IMG/VR virus record: IMGVR_UViG_3300025769_000007
Coordinates: 1 to 61,274 of that record
From: a virus
Length of the DNA stretch: 61,274 bases
Reading direction: 5' to 3' (one strand)
The notes under the pieces: model-generated
What the model was told of the DNA's origin: nothing
Databases searched by the model: none
The model's input: only the letters and a program-made list of their open reading frames with translations
Program-made: the position numbers and the translations under genes
Shown here: in pieces, positions 1 to 7,080 of the stretch
Layout of the letters: the number at the start of each line of letters is the position of its first letter
Numbering within the stretch: position 1 is the first letter of the stretch

Positions 1-115
1 AGAGATTATCAACTATATTGATGACAATGGTACAACAGATGAGCATTGGCGACTACTCCACGCTATCAAACAAATGGAAAAACTAAACAATACAGACAAC
101 CTATTAAACGACTAA
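1..115 (+). CDS. 3' end of hypothetical protein (complete copy at 61041-61262)
   Basis: This is the last part of the 73-residue protein encoded intact at 61041-61262, cut by the arbitrary contig start. The stop codon TAA lies at 113-115. It is not a separate gene in the circular genome. No domain is recognised. Confidence 0.85.
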   Translation, partial: EIINYIDDNGTTDEHWRLLHAIKQMEKLNNTDNLLND

Positions 116-127
116 GACTAAAAAAAA
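1..127. repeat. Terminal direct repeat, left copy (circular overlap)
   Basis: The first 127 bases are identical to the last 127 bases of the window (61148-61274). The repeat falls in the middle of a gene that is intact only at the right end. A length of exactly 127 matches the largest k-mer commonly used by short-read assemblers, so this is best read as the overlap of a circular or circularly permuted genome of about 61,147 bp, not as a biological terminal repeat. Confidence 0.9.
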
Positions 128-130
128 ATT

Positions 131-295
131 ATGAGACAAGTTAATGAAATTGAATTTGGGAAAAAATACCCACAACTTTACAAGTCAGTAAAACACCTAA
201 GACAAGGTGGTGTTATAATTATTCGTAACGTCAAGTTATTTAAATCAAGGTGCGATAGTTTAGCACATAGAGACATTCATATTAATATTATATAA
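131..295 (+). CDS. Hypothetical 54-residue protein
   Basis: An open frame begins at ATG 131 after an A-rich tract and ends with TAA at 293-295, coding for 54 residues starting MRQVNEIEFGKKYPQLYKSV. It fills the gap between the preceding early gene and the next one at 309 and follows the same tight spacing. No family is recognised. It is probably a small early phage protein. Confidence 0.6.
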   Translation: MRQVNEIEFGKKYPQLYKSVKHLRQGGVIIIRNVKLFKSRCDSLAHRDIHINII

Positions 296-308
296 AACGA
301 CTAATACT

Positions 309-677
309 ATGGACTATCAAAAAGAAGCACACAATTCGCTTGTTAAATTGTATAAAGAGAAAGTAAAAGAATGTGATAGACTTGAAGAAAAGGTCAGACA
401 ACTTCGACACAATCTTAAATGTACTGAAGAAGAATTTGAAGTTTACAAAGCACTTGCAACTGATGGTGCTATATATGTAAACACCTACTCACAAGATTGT
501 GATGGTGTTCGTTCTTATAGTACAGACAAGTTTGATTCTGCTGAAGATTATTTTAATGCCTATGAATCATTTTGTAAATCTGTTGAAGGCTCTTGCTCTT
601 GGGAAATTGTATCAAAAGAAGATGCAAGACCACAAGAAGAATGTGGTACTTACGGACAAGGATGGGGAATAAAATAA
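309..677 (+). CDS. Hypothetical early protein with N-terminal coiled coil
   Basis: The 122-residue product starts at an ATG preceded by actaatact, one form of the phage's usual start context. Residues about 5-50 are rich in Lys, Glu and Leu with heptad-like spacing, suggesting a coiled coil. The C-terminal half is acidic and aromatic with several Cys residues. The gene lies in a run of small early genes transcribed rightwards. No known family is recognised. Confidence 0.75.
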   Translation: MDYQKEAHNSLVKLYKEKVKECDRLEEKVRQLRHNLKCTEEEFEVYKALATDGAIYVNTYSQDCDGVRSYSTDKFDSAEDYFNAYESFCKSVEGSCSWEIVSKEDARPQEECGTYGQGWGIK

Positions 678-690
678 AAAAACTAAAACT

Positions 691-942
691 ATGAAAGCAA
701 AACAAATGCATAAATACCTTATGGATAATTATGGTAAGGTAGTACACGACATGGACAATATGGAATACGCTTGTTCAGAACTTGCAAACCTACACGATAT
801 AAATGCAGAGGACATCTTCTTCTTTATGGTAGAGAATAGACCTATACCAAGTATGTATACACATAGCTATGGGTTTAACACAAGAGAGGGTAGAGCCTTG
901 AAACAACAATTTGAAGCATACTATTACGAAGTTATCCAATAG
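691..942 (+). CDS. Hypothetical early protein, 83 residues
   Basis: The start is an ATG directly after aaaaaactaaaact, the canonical A-rich leader of this phage. The product is a small, probably helical soluble protein with a Met-rich N terminus (MKAKQMHKYLMDNYGKVV). It ends just before a GC-richer non-coding island (971-1074). Function unknown. Confidence 0.75.
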   Translation: MKAKQMHKYLMDNYGKVVHDMDNMEYACSELANLHDINAEDIFFFMVENRPIPSMYTHSYGFNTREGRALKQQFEAYYYEVIQ

Positions 943-970
943 AATATAGTATGGGCTTATACACAAACGT

Positions 971-1074
971 AACGAGTGGGGTTATCCCTTTAGTTTTGGT
1001 AGACATTCCTCCCGATACCCGATGTGGTCTCACTTAGGTCGGACATTGCTACCAAAAGAGTGTGATATTTCACA
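971..1074 (+). ncRNA. Candidate small structured RNA, three successive hairpins
   Basis: The gap between the genes ending at 942 and starting at 1174 holds a GC-richer stretch with three hairpins in a row. They are GGG/CCC (978-980 with 986-988); a perfect 9-bp helix TTTTGGTAG/CTACCAAAA (994-1002 with 1049-1057) enclosing CCGA/TCGG and GTG/CAC; and TGTGA/TCACA (1061-1065 with 1070-1074). Such folding in AT-rich DNA suggests a small RNA or a structured leader of the next gene. It has no tRNA TpsiC arm. No known RNA family is recognised. The strand is assumed from the flanking genes. Confidence 0.5.
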
Positions 1075-1173
1075 AATTTGAAAAGTTATATCTTATCTGC
1101 CACCCTTACTTTAGGGAAACGAAGTTACAAGAAATATTTTAAAAAGTCAAGGAATTTAAAAAAATTAACAATT

Positions 1174-1494
1174 ATGAATAGAACAAAAGCATTAAAGATA
1201 TTAAAGACTTATGGCAGACCGACCTTTAATATTGGCAACACTAAATTTCAGTTTTCAAGACAAAGTGAGCCTCAACTAAAAGAGATAGAGAATAAAACAG
1301 ATGATGAACTTATAACTGAATGGAAAAGTTTAGTTTGGATGAATGAGATTTATGGTCAAGTATCTCTTAACGATATGCAAAGAATATCTTTGATAGAGTT
1401 AGAGTTTGATGATAGAAAAGATATAAAAGATGAAGATTTAAATTCTTGGTACGATAAAGAATTAAAGAACTTTAATATAGATGATGTAAAATAA
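1174..1494 (+). CDS. Hypothetical early protein, 106 residues
   Basis: The frame is open back to a TTG at 1078, but the ATG at 1174 follows aaaaaaattaacaatt, the usual A-rich leader, and is preferred. The product starts MNRTKALKILKTYGRPTF and has an acidic, helical C-terminal half. It lies downstream of the structured island at 971-1074, and a promoter begins immediately after its stop codon. No family is recognised. Confidence 0.7.
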   Translation: MNRTKALKILKTYGRPTFNIGNTKFQFSRQSEPQLKEIENKTDDELITEWKSLVWMNEIYGQVSLNDMQRISLIELEFDDRKDIKDEDLNSWYDKELKNFNIDDVK

Positions 1495-1495
1495 A

Positions 1496-1527
1496 TTTGT
1501 ATATGTAAAATATATTTACTAATATTG
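1496..1527 (+). promoter_or_regulatory. Bacteroidota-type promoter with palindrome in the spacer
   Basis: TTTG (1496-1499), 20 bases, then TAATATTG (1520-1527) fits the Bacteroidota consensus TTTG / TAnnTTTG. The spacer contains the inverted repeat GTAAAATATATTTAC (1505-1519), nearly identical to one at 4134-4147, so it may be a regulated early promoter. It drives the cluster starting at 1549. Confidence 0.65.
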
Positions 1528-1548
1528 CCTAACCAAAAACTAAAAACT

Positions 1549-1761
1549 ATGAATACACAAACAACTTTGCAAGAGGGTAAAGACTACGAGGTAGTAGTGG
1601 ATGCCTACGTTACCAACGAAGATCTAGAAGTCAATAGTATTATGTTTCATTGTAGAAAGACAATGACTGCAGTGGATATTACAGACTTTCTATACGACTA
1701 CCTAAGTGTAGATTGTATCAACGATTTAGACCAAAGAATTATTAACAACGCAAAAGACTAA
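1549..1761 (+). CDS. Hypothetical early protein, 70 residues
   Basis: The ATG at 1549 follows the leader ctaaaaact. A TTG at 1525 in the same frame lies inside the -7 element of the promoter and is not used as the start. The product is small and acidic (MNTQTTLQEGKDYEVVVDAY). It is the first gene of a cluster running to about 4127. Function unknown. Confidence 0.7.
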   Translation: MNTQTTLQEGKDYEVVVDAYVTNEDLEVNSIMFHCRKTMTAVDITDFLYDYLSVDCINDLDQRIINNAKD

Positions 1762-1765
1762 AGAC

Positions 1766-1993
1766 ATGAAGATAAGAGAACTTATAAAACAATTACAAGA
1801 GGTAGAAGACCAAGACAGAGAAGTATCTATTGTAATAGGAAACGAGGACAACAACTCAATGGTATTTGATGAGTTTGAATTACACAATACAGATAATGAT
1901 GAAACAAGTGTAGAGGTATTCTGCTTTGACAATTATATGTTTGAACAAGATTACTGCTACTCAATAAGAGATATTAACAACACAAAAGACTAA
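1766..1993 (+). CDS. Hypothetical acidic early protein, 75 residues
   Basis: The frame starts four bases after the previous stop codon. The product is strongly acidic (MKIRELIKQLQEVEDQDREV, then Asp/Asn/Glu-rich sequence) with a helical N terminus. An acidic early protein could act as a DNA mimic or host-protein inhibitor, but nothing specific supports this. No family is recognised. Confidence 0.7.
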   Translation: MKIRELIKQLQEVEDQDREVSIVIGNEDNNSMVFDEFELHNTDNDETSVEVFCFDNYMFEQDYCYSIRDINNTKD

Positions 1994-1997
1994 CACT

Positions 1998-2162
1998 ATG
2001 GGAAAAACTAAAGAATTATTTATGGAAATGGCTCAAGGATTTATGGATGGTATAAATATAGAGAGAGAGCTAAGAGGTAGAATGGCTGATGAAGAATATC
2101 AGTACACTATATATAAAAAGAATCGTAACAAAAAAACTAAAAGCAATGGAAGAAAACAATAA
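1998..2162 (+). CDS. Hypothetical 54-residue protein
   Basis: ATG 1998 follows actaacact, the common start context. The product of 54 residues begins MGKTKELFMEMAQGFMDG: a Met-rich amphipathic N-terminal part and a Lys/Asn-rich tail. The spacing fits the surrounding cluster. Function unknown. Confidence 0.6.
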   Translation: MGKTKELFMEMAQGFMDGINIERELRGRMADEEYQYTIYKKNRNKKTKSNGRKQ

Positions 2163-2254
2163 ACTTATAGCAGAATAGCAGTACCTAACATACAACAAGT
2201 ATATTATTTAGTAGTAGAATTTATTAAGGAATATAACCAAAACAACTAGAAATT

Positions 2255-2536
2255 ATGAGAAAAGTAACAATAACAGAACGTAGAGTATATCATAAGGTGG
2301 CTAAGATAACAATCGAAATACCAAACGATATACCATTAGAAGAAACTGATGAGTGGCTATGGGGTAATGATGCTTGGGAACAAGCCTTAGATGATAAGTT
2401 TGAAACTGCTGAACTTGAATATGGTACAGGGCTTAGAGAAGTACCTCACATGAATGAACCCGAATCAGATAGAGAAATAAGATATGATGTTATTAATGAA
2501 AAATCATTTTTCGAAAAATGGGGGGGACACTTATAA
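2255..2536 (+). CDS. Hypothetical early protein, 93 residues
   Basis: The product starts MRKVTITERRVYHKVAKITI, a likely beta-rich N terminus, followed by an acidic segment with several Trp and Glu residues. The stop codon overlaps the next start in the pattern TAATG at 2534-2538, implying translational coupling. The 92 bases before it (2163-2254) contain no convincing gene. No family is recognised. Confidence 0.7.
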   Translation: MRKVTITERRVYHKVAKITIEIPNDIPLEETDEWLWGNDAWEQALDDKFETAELEYGTGLREVPHMNEPESDREIRYDVINEKSFFEKWGGHL

Positions 2537-2784
2537 TGGCTAAGATATATATAGACAATTCAAGGTACATGGAATTTATAGATGATGTAGCAACTATAAT
2601 AACTGAGCTTCAGTTTAGAGATGATGCTTATAAGGAAATTAAAGATGGTTTATCAGATGATACTTGTATTGTATTCACAGATGAAGCACAAGACTTGTAC
2701 AACGATACTTATGACTTAATAGAAGGCTTGTTAAATAGAAACCTAAACATACATAGTAATAACGAACTAATAAACGATAATTAA
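2536..2784 (+). CDS. Hypothetical early protein, 82 residues
   Basis: The frame is open from ATG 2518, but ATG 2536 overlaps the previous stop as TAATG, a coupling pattern used repeatedly in this genome, and is preferred. The product starts MAKIYIDNSRYMEFIDDVAT and is acidic and probably mostly helical. Function unknown. Confidence 0.7.
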   Translation: MAKIYIDNSRYMEFIDDVATIITELQFRDDAYKEIKDGLSDDTCIVFTDEAQDLYNDTYDLIEGLLNRNLNIHSNNELINDN

Positions 2785-2785
2785 T

Positions 2786-2977
2786 ATGGCACTATACGAA
2801 TTAGAAATAAAATGGTGGGATGACCTTTGTGTTGAAACAAAGATTGTATCTACAAGTCCATCATCCGTAGATGATAATACTATCTTCTACACATTTGAAA
2901 ATGAGGATGAGATAGAATCATTTACCCTTGAAGATCCGATAAGAGAGTTTCAAGTATTGTCTTACACAAAATTATAG
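2786..2977 (+). CDS. Hypothetical early protein, 63 residues
   Basis: It starts one base after the previous stop. The product begins MALYELEIKWWDDLCVETKI, with alternating hydrophobic residues suggesting a small beta-rich fold, and ends in YTKL. It lies within the 1549-4127 early cluster. No family is recognised. Confidence 0.7.
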   Translation: MALYELEIKWWDDLCVETKIVSTSPSSVDDNTIFYTFENEDEIESFTLEDPIREFQVLSYTKL

Positions 2978-2980
2978 ACT

Positions 2981-3253
2981 ATGGAAAGTAGAAAGGAATT
3001 TATAAGTAGAATGATTTGGATGTTAGCAGAGGTAGATGAGTCTGAGTTTAAAACTCTAAACTCTTTATCTCTGCTAGAGTTTCACTTAAAACAGAGAGAA
3101 TTAGACTTACTAAAGCAGACTAAAGAACTCCTCGTAAACTCTATGGAGTATAGGGCTAACAAGAGGCTTAGGTCTGGTATAGAAATAAGTTTAGGTAGGC
3201 TGATTATCCACACCCACGAAGAATTTAACGATATAATAAAAAAACTAAAATGA
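2981..3253 (+). CDS. Hypothetical early protein, 90 residues
   Basis: The product is Leu/Lys/Glu-rich and predicted helical throughout (MESRKEFISRMIWMLAEVDE onward). Its TGA stop overlaps a possible ATG of the next gene (ATGA at 3250-3253). Function unknown. Confidence 0.7.
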   Translation: MESRKEFISRMIWMLAEVDESEFKTLNSLSLLEFHLKQRELDLLKQTKELLVNSMEYRANKRLRSGIEISLGRLIIHTHEEFNDIIKKLK

Positions 3254-3471
3254 TAGTGGACTTCAATAAACACACATGGGTACATCAAGGAAATATAAAC
3301 AAAGTAAAAAAACTAATTATGGATGTAGAAGAATTTCAAAGAATAAGGATAGAGGCTATGGAAAAGAAAATTAAAGACCTAGAGTTAACCATAGACCTAG
3401 ATAGGGAAATGTACAGAAGTATTATAACAAATTTAGAGGTAGAACTAGATAAATTTAAAGAAGATGAATAG
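3250..3471 (+). CDS. Hypothetical coiled-coil protein
   Basis: From ATG 3250, which overlaps the previous stop, the product has 73 residues. A second ATG at 3319 has the standard leader aaaaaaactaatt and would give 50 residues, so the start is uncertain. The last 50 residues are highly charged with Ile/Leu heptads, typical of a short coiled coil. The end overlaps the next gene by 8 bases. Function unknown. Confidence 0.6.
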   Translation: MIVDFNKHTWVHQGNINKVKKLIMDVEEFQRIRIEAMEKKIKDLELTIDLDREMYRSIITNLEVELDKFKEDE

Positions 3472-3802
3472 TCAAGTAAGAACAATTGATGTAGACCAAG
3501 TATGGATGAGGGGAGAGAAAGATCCTTGTGCTAAGTATGTTTTATACGCTAAAGTACAGAGGAAGTATATCAACCCTATAATTAATGATATAGATAGTAT
3601 ACAATCTATTTTAAAAGGTGAAAAGCTCTTTAAGTTAGATAGGGCAAGTAATAAAAATAAAATATATAACATAGTAGATGCAGTAGATAGATCTTTTAAC
3701 AATGATGATCTTGAAGAATTACTAGAAAAAGAGTTATCTTTAATAGAATTTATCTACAAAGTCTATGCAATACGAAAAAGAAATGCTGGAGAACTTGCTT
3801 AA
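3464..3802 (+). CDS. Hypothetical early protein, 112 residues
   Basis: The start overlaps the previous gene. The product (MNSQVRTIDVDQVWMRGEKD onward) is predicted alpha-helical, with a Lys/Leu-rich C-terminal half. Its end overlaps the following gene by about 38 bases. No family is recognised. Confidence 0.7.
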   Translation: MNSQVRTIDVDQVWMRGEKDPCAKYVLYAKVQRKYINPIINDIDSIQSILKGEKLFKLDRASNKNKIYNIVDAVDRSFNNDDLEELLEKELSLIEFIYKVYAIRKRNAGELA

Positions 3803-4127
3803 AGATTCGGGAATTGAACACAGATTAGATAACCGAATAAGACCTAATAAGCACCCAAACATGAAACGATTAGAGGTTGCTTTAAAAGAGCATGGAGTCA
3901 ATTATATGTACTTCCATCAGACAGATAGCCTAGCAGTAACACAGGTAGATATAGGTAAACATAACGCTTTGTGTCATACACTTATGATGCCATCAGAGGA
4001 TGGTATAAGTGTTTTAATGGTAGTAAACAACGATATTGATTTAGAGTTAGTTATGGAAGGTATAAGCCAAAGCCTAGACAGAATCATACCTAAAGATATA
4101 TCGTATAATATTTTAGGAATAATATAG
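3765..4127 (+). CDS. Hypothetical early protein, 120 residues
   Basis: The frame opens at ATG 3765; ATG 3783 is an alternative with an A-rich upstream context. The product has a helical N terminus and mixed alpha/beta sequence afterwards. It is the last gene of the first small-gene cluster; a new promoter follows at 4148. Function unknown. Confidence 0.65.
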   Translation: MQYEKEMLENLLKDSGIEHRLDNRIRPNKHPNMKRLEVALKEHGVNYMYFHQTDSLAVTQVDIGKHNALCHTLMMPSEDGISVLMVVNNDIDLELVMEGISQSLDRIIPKDISYNILGII

Positions 4128-4133
4128 TAATAT

Positions 4134-4155
4134 GTAAAATAATTTACTATATTTG
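4134..4155 (+). promoter_or_regulatory. Promoter -7 element with adjacent palindrome (recombination/replication operon)
   Basis: TATATTTG (4148-4155) is an exact TAnnTTTG element 36 bases before the ATG of the ERF gene. Directly upstream is the palindrome GTAAAATAATTTAC (4134-4147), which also occurs in variant form at 1505-1519 and as a half-match at 59482-59494. The TTTG -33 box is not evident, so a phage activator or repressor may act here. Confidence 0.6.
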
Positions 4156-4190
4156 CATCAGAAGTTAATTAAATTTAAAAACCAAAAACT

Positions 4191-4760
4191 ATGGAAAAGT
4201 CAGAAACAATTGGCAAGTTAACCCTTGCCTTATCAAAAGTGCAGTCTCAATTAAGACCTGCTAAAGAAAACTCAAAAAACCCTTTCTTCAAGTCAAGCTA
4301 TGCCGATCTTGGATCAGTATGGGATTCTGTTCGTAAACTACTAGCAGATAATGAGTTAGCTATTATCCAAATGCCTACAGATGTAGGTGGTGTAACAACA
4401 ATCTTATCGCATTCTAGTGGAGAGTTTATATCTTCTACTATGTATATACCATCAAAGGAAGATGCTCATGGCGTAGGCTCTGCTATATCTTACGCTAGAA
4501 GATACGCACTTGCGTCTTTTGTAGGGGTGGTTACAGGTGATGATGATGGTAATGGTGCAGTTAAAGGGACACCTACTACTACATCTAAGAAATCTACATC
4601 TAAGCCTAAGCTAACTGATTCTCAGTACAAGGGTATGATGAAGGCTATCGAGGATGGTAAGGGTAGCGTTGTTGAGCAAAAGATGGGTGGTTATACCATG
4701 ACTAAGAATCAACAAGACAACCTTAACAAAGTCCTTAAAATATCTAAGACCTTAGTGTAA
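4191..4760 (+). CDS. erf: ERF-family single-strand annealing recombinase
   Basis: The 189-residue product matches the ERF family of phage single-strand annealing proteins. Visible family features are the N-terminal helix with LxxALSKVQSQL, the segment NPFFKSSYADLGSV, and the core motif GSAISYARRYALASFVG near residues 97-113. The C-terminal part after about residue 125 is a low-complexity Thr/Lys linker and a short helical tail. ERF proteins anneal complementary single strands during phage recombination and genome circularisation. The stop overlaps the start of the exonuclease gene as TAATG, and such recombinase-exonuclease pairs act together. Confidence 0.9.
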   Translation: MEKSETIGKLTLALSKVQSQLRPAKENSKNPFFKSSYADLGSVWDSVRKLLADNELAIIQMPTDVGGVTTILSHSSGEFISSTMYIPSKEDAHGVGSAISYARRYALASFVGVVTGDDDGNGAVKGTPTTTSKKSTSKPKLTDSQYKGMMKAIEDGKGSVVEQKMGGYTMTKNQQDNLNKVLKISKTLV

Positions 4761-5527
4761 TGAGTTTAGATAACTTTATAAAGAAGTTAGTCGATGACTC
4801 TTTTTATTACTCTGACTACGAGTTTGTAACGAACTCGCAGTTAGGGTTAATAAAGAAAGATGTCAGGACTTACAAGATGATGAGGGATAATCCCGAACTC
4901 AACAAGGAAACTATGCCTATGATCTTTGGTAGAGCATATCATGTTGCCATGTTAGAGCCTAACGAGTTTAACGACAAGGTCTTAGTATTTAATTCAGCTA
5001 CAAGGACTACTAAAGGATACAAAGAGTTTAAGGCTGATAATCCTAACGCACCTACTATAATCTTACAGAAGGAGTACGATAAGATTATGTACATGCAAGA
5101 CGTATTGTTCTCTCATAACGAGGTTAAAGACTTACTCCAAAAGGAAGGAGAGAGAGAGATAGCTAACGCTTGGAAAGATGAGGATACTAACGTGTTCTGT
5201 AAAGGTAAAGCAGATTACCGTAATGGTAAGACTTTAATAGATCTTAAAACTACTGGTGATGGTAGCCACTGGGGTTTCTCAAACTCTTGTAAGAAGTACG
5301 GTTATGATAGGCAGTCAGCCTTCTATATGGATGGTTTTGGTTGTGATGAGTTTGTATTTATAACTCAGGAGAAGGAGAGACCTTATAACGTATCTATATT
5401 TTATGCTGGTGACGAGTTCATAGAGAGGGGTAGGCAAGAGTATAAGTACCTACTAGATGTTTATAGAAGATTCTTTATAGACAACGAGGAGGTTGTAGAT
5501 GACCACTTAATAATGGAGACACTATGA
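4760..5527 (+). CDS. PD-(D/E)XK exonuclease of the RecE/Exo VIII-like type
   Basis: The 255-residue protein resembles phage PD-(D/E)XK exonucleases (PDDEXK_1/DUF3799 type). Visible features are MPMIFGRAYHVAMLEP near residues 52-67, the catalytic GKADYRNGKTLIDLKTT around residues 147-163 (Asp, then Asp-x-Lys), and KYGYDRQSAFYMDGF, matching the conserved YxxQxAxY element. It would resect DNA ends to make single strands for the ERF protein encoded just upstream with a 1-nt overlap. Its TGA stop overlaps the next gene's ATG. Confidence 0.88.
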   Translation: MSLDNFIKKLVDDSFYYSDYEFVTNSQLGLIKKDVRTYKMMRDNPELNKETMPMIFGRAYHVAMLEPNEFNDKVLVFNSATRTTKGYKEFKADNPNAPTIILQKEYDKIMYMQDVLFSHNEVKDLLQKEGEREIANAWKDEDTNVFCKGKADYRNGKTLIDLKTTGDGSHWGFSNSCKKYGYDRQSAFYMDGFGCDEFVFITQEKERPYNVSIFYAGDEFIERGRQEYKYLLDVYRRFFIDNEEVVDDHLIMETL

Positions 5528-5733
5528 CATTAAAAGAAAAATTAAAAGAAAGTAAAATATACAAGCCTTGGCTTGCAGAAAGATTAGGGTTAAGTCGTCC
5601 TACCCTAGACAAATACTTAGACAAACCTGACGAGTTTAAAGTTAAGCATCTCAGAAGAATTGCTAAGTATATAGAAACAACAGAAAGGAAGGCATTAGTT
5701 AATTATTTTATAAAAGCTGAAAGCTATGAGTAA
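5524..5733 (+). CDS. Small helix-turn-helix DNA-binding protein
   Basis: The 69-residue product contains a helix-turn-helix of the Cro/C1 type. PWLAERLGLSRPTLDKYLDK (residues about 16-35) has the typical Ala, Gly and Leu positions, and a C-terminal helix follows. It overlaps the exonuclease stop by 4 bases (ATGA) and the next gene by 8 bases. It is a candidate regulator of the early promoters carrying the GTAAAAT(A)ATTTAC palindrome, which is inference from context only. Confidence 0.75.
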   Translation: MTLKEKLKESKIYKPWLAERLGLSRPTLDKYLDKPDEFKVKHLRRIAKYIETTERKALVNYFIKAESYE

Positions 5734-5998
5734 CAAAACAACAGAAAAAATCTACGTAGGAAACGGAGTAGAAAAATTTGACGGAGACTTAGTTCAATTC
5801 TCTTTGAACTTGACTAAGTTAAAACAAGAAGCTGGAGATTACATCTTCGATGGTAAAACAGGTGATAAATTTATAACCTTAAAGGTTGTAAAGAAACGTA
5901 ACGGTGCTGATGATTATGGTAAGACTCATTACGTTGAGGTAGACACTTGGAAACCTGAAGTTAAGAAAGAAAAAGTAGCTGACGATTTACCATTTTAA
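5726..5998 (+). CDS. Putative single-stranded DNA-binding protein (SSB-like)
   Basis: This 90-residue protein belongs to a group of short phage proteins with a beta-rich core (IYVGNGVEKFDG, then FSLNLTKL, then GKTHYVEVDTW). It ends in the acidic tip ADDLPF, very like the DDDIPF tail with which SSB proteins recruit partners. Its position right after the ERF, exonuclease and HTH genes supports a role in single-strand binding. The core is shorter than classical SSB, so the assignment rests on tail and context. A strong terminator follows. Confidence 0.6.
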   Translation: MSNKTTEKIYVGNGVEKFDGDLVQFSLNLTKLKQEAGDYIFDGKTGDKFITLKVVKKRNGADDYGKTHYVEVDTWKPEVKKEKVADDLPF

Positions 5999-6002
5999 TA
6001 TT

Positions 6003-6028
6003 GGAGGGGAGAAATCCCCTCCCTTTTT
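6003..6028 (+). terminator. Rho-independent terminator
   Basis: A perfect 8-bp stem GGAGGGGA/TCCCCTCC with a GAAA tetraloop (6003-6022) is followed by C and five T. It ends the ERF-exonuclease-HTH-SSB operon and separates it from the secreted-protein gene at 6057. Confidence 0.85.
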
Positions 6029-6056
6029 AATCTTATTAAAAATTTAAATTGTAGTT

Positions 6057-6539
6057 ATGAAAAAGTACGTTTTTTATGTTTTTTATTTTGGATTATTGGT
6101 TAATCAAAAATCGTATTCACAAACAGATTCTGATAAAGTTTTAAAAGACCTGTCTAAAGATTACATTAACTACCTTGAGTCTGAAGGCTTTCGCCCAAAG
6201 ATTGATGATGTAGGTGATGTAAGCTTTAAGTTTGAGGGGTCAACGTTTTGGGTCATGCCTTACTACTCTGATTTTTTTTCTTTGAGTAGATTTTTATCTC
6301 TTGATGAAAATCAAAAGTGCACAAAAGGTCTTATGAATATGATTAATGATTTTAATTTCGATAGAGTTAGCGATGCAGCTCGTGTTTACGATAATTGTAA
6401 AACAATTGAAATAAGATCTACAAGCCACTTGCCAAATAAAAATGATTGGAAGTATATTTTTGAACCCTCTGTGATTTGGTTGAACAACTCTTCAATTGAT
6501 TTCTCAGAAAAGTATAGGGAGTTCTTAGATAAAAACTAA
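6057..6539 (+). CDS. Secreted/periplasmic protein, YbjN-like fold possible (moron candidate)
   Basis: The 160-residue product begins with a Sec signal peptide (MKKYVFYVFYFGLLVNQKSY, cleavage likely before QTDSD), so it acts outside the cytoplasm. The mature part has the pattern YLESEGFRPKIDDVGDVSF followed by FEGSTFWVM, resembling the YbjN / secretion-chaperone-like fold seen in small Bacteroidota proteins; this is a tentative impression. It is flanked by a terminator upstream and an A-rich gap downstream, sitting alone between replication genes. That is the typical arrangement of a moron acquired from a host. Function unknown. Confidence 0.7.
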   Translation: MKKYVFYVFYFGLLVNQKSYSQTDSDKVLKDLSKDYINYLESEGFRPKIDDVGDVSFKFEGSTFWVMPYYSDFFSLSRFLSLDENQKCTKGLMNMINDFNFDRVSDAARVYDNCKTIEIRSTSHLPNKNDWKYIFEPSVIWLNNSSIDFSEKYREFLDKN

Positions 6540-6585
6540 CTTAAAAAACAACCAAAAAACAACCAAAAAACTAACTAAAAAAACT

Positions 6586-7080
6586 ATGAAGTACAGAGTA
6601 TCAGACACAGACATTATCAGTATAGATAAGGTAGAGTTTATTGAGGTCGATGGTCGTTATATTAATTTTCATACTTCAACAAATACACACCAATCTATTT
6701 ATAATAACGATATGGAGTCAAATTGTGTTTTCAATAATATTGTTAACCATTTTGCTACTATAGATCTTAGGTTTAGTGATACTAAAAAAGTTGAGACTGA
6801 ATCTGAAAGAAAAGAAAAGGCATTTAATATGTTTTGGAATCTATACGACAAAAAGGTAGACAGACCTAACGCTAGAACAACATTTATGAACTTAACACTT
6901 ACCGAAATGGGTGAAGCCATAAAGGGAGTTAAGGATTATGTTGATTCAACGCCAGATAAAAAATATAGAAAAAATCCTAGAACTTGGTTAAATGCCAAGG
7001 GATGGGAGAACGAAATACATATAGATAAAAAGAAAACTAACCGATACGTTAAACCTAAATATATTACAGATGAAAGATAA
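6586..7080 (+). CDS. Putative replication protein / helicase loader
   Basis: The 164-residue product has a variable beta-rich N-terminal part. Its C-terminal domain (residues about 78-150) has the pattern FWNLYDKKVDRPNARTTF then YRKNPRTWLNAKGWENEI, shared by many phage replisome-organiser and DnaT/DnaD-like proteins that bring DnaB to DNA. It overlaps the DnaB gene by 11 bases, which supports a partnership with the helicase. The family assignment is by motif only. Confidence 0.65.
   Translation: MKYRVSDTDIISIDKVEFIEVDGRYINFHTSTNTHQSIYNNDMESNCVFNNIVNHFATIDLRFSDTKKVETESERKEKAFNMFWNLYDKKVDRPNARTTFMNLTLTEMGEAIKGVKDYVDSTPDKKYRKNPRTWLNAKGWENEIHIDKKKTNRYVKPKYITDER

Noticed and set aside
994-1057. 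tRNA-sized hairpin (64 nt) with a 9-bp terminal helix
   Set aside because: It lacks a TpsiC arm (GGTTCRA), a D arm and an anticodon arm of correct geometry, so a tRNA call is not supported.
2160-2252. Open frame of about 30 codons continuing after the stop of the 54-residue gene at 1998-2162
   Set aside because: It has no start codon, and readthrough of TAA has no supporting context.
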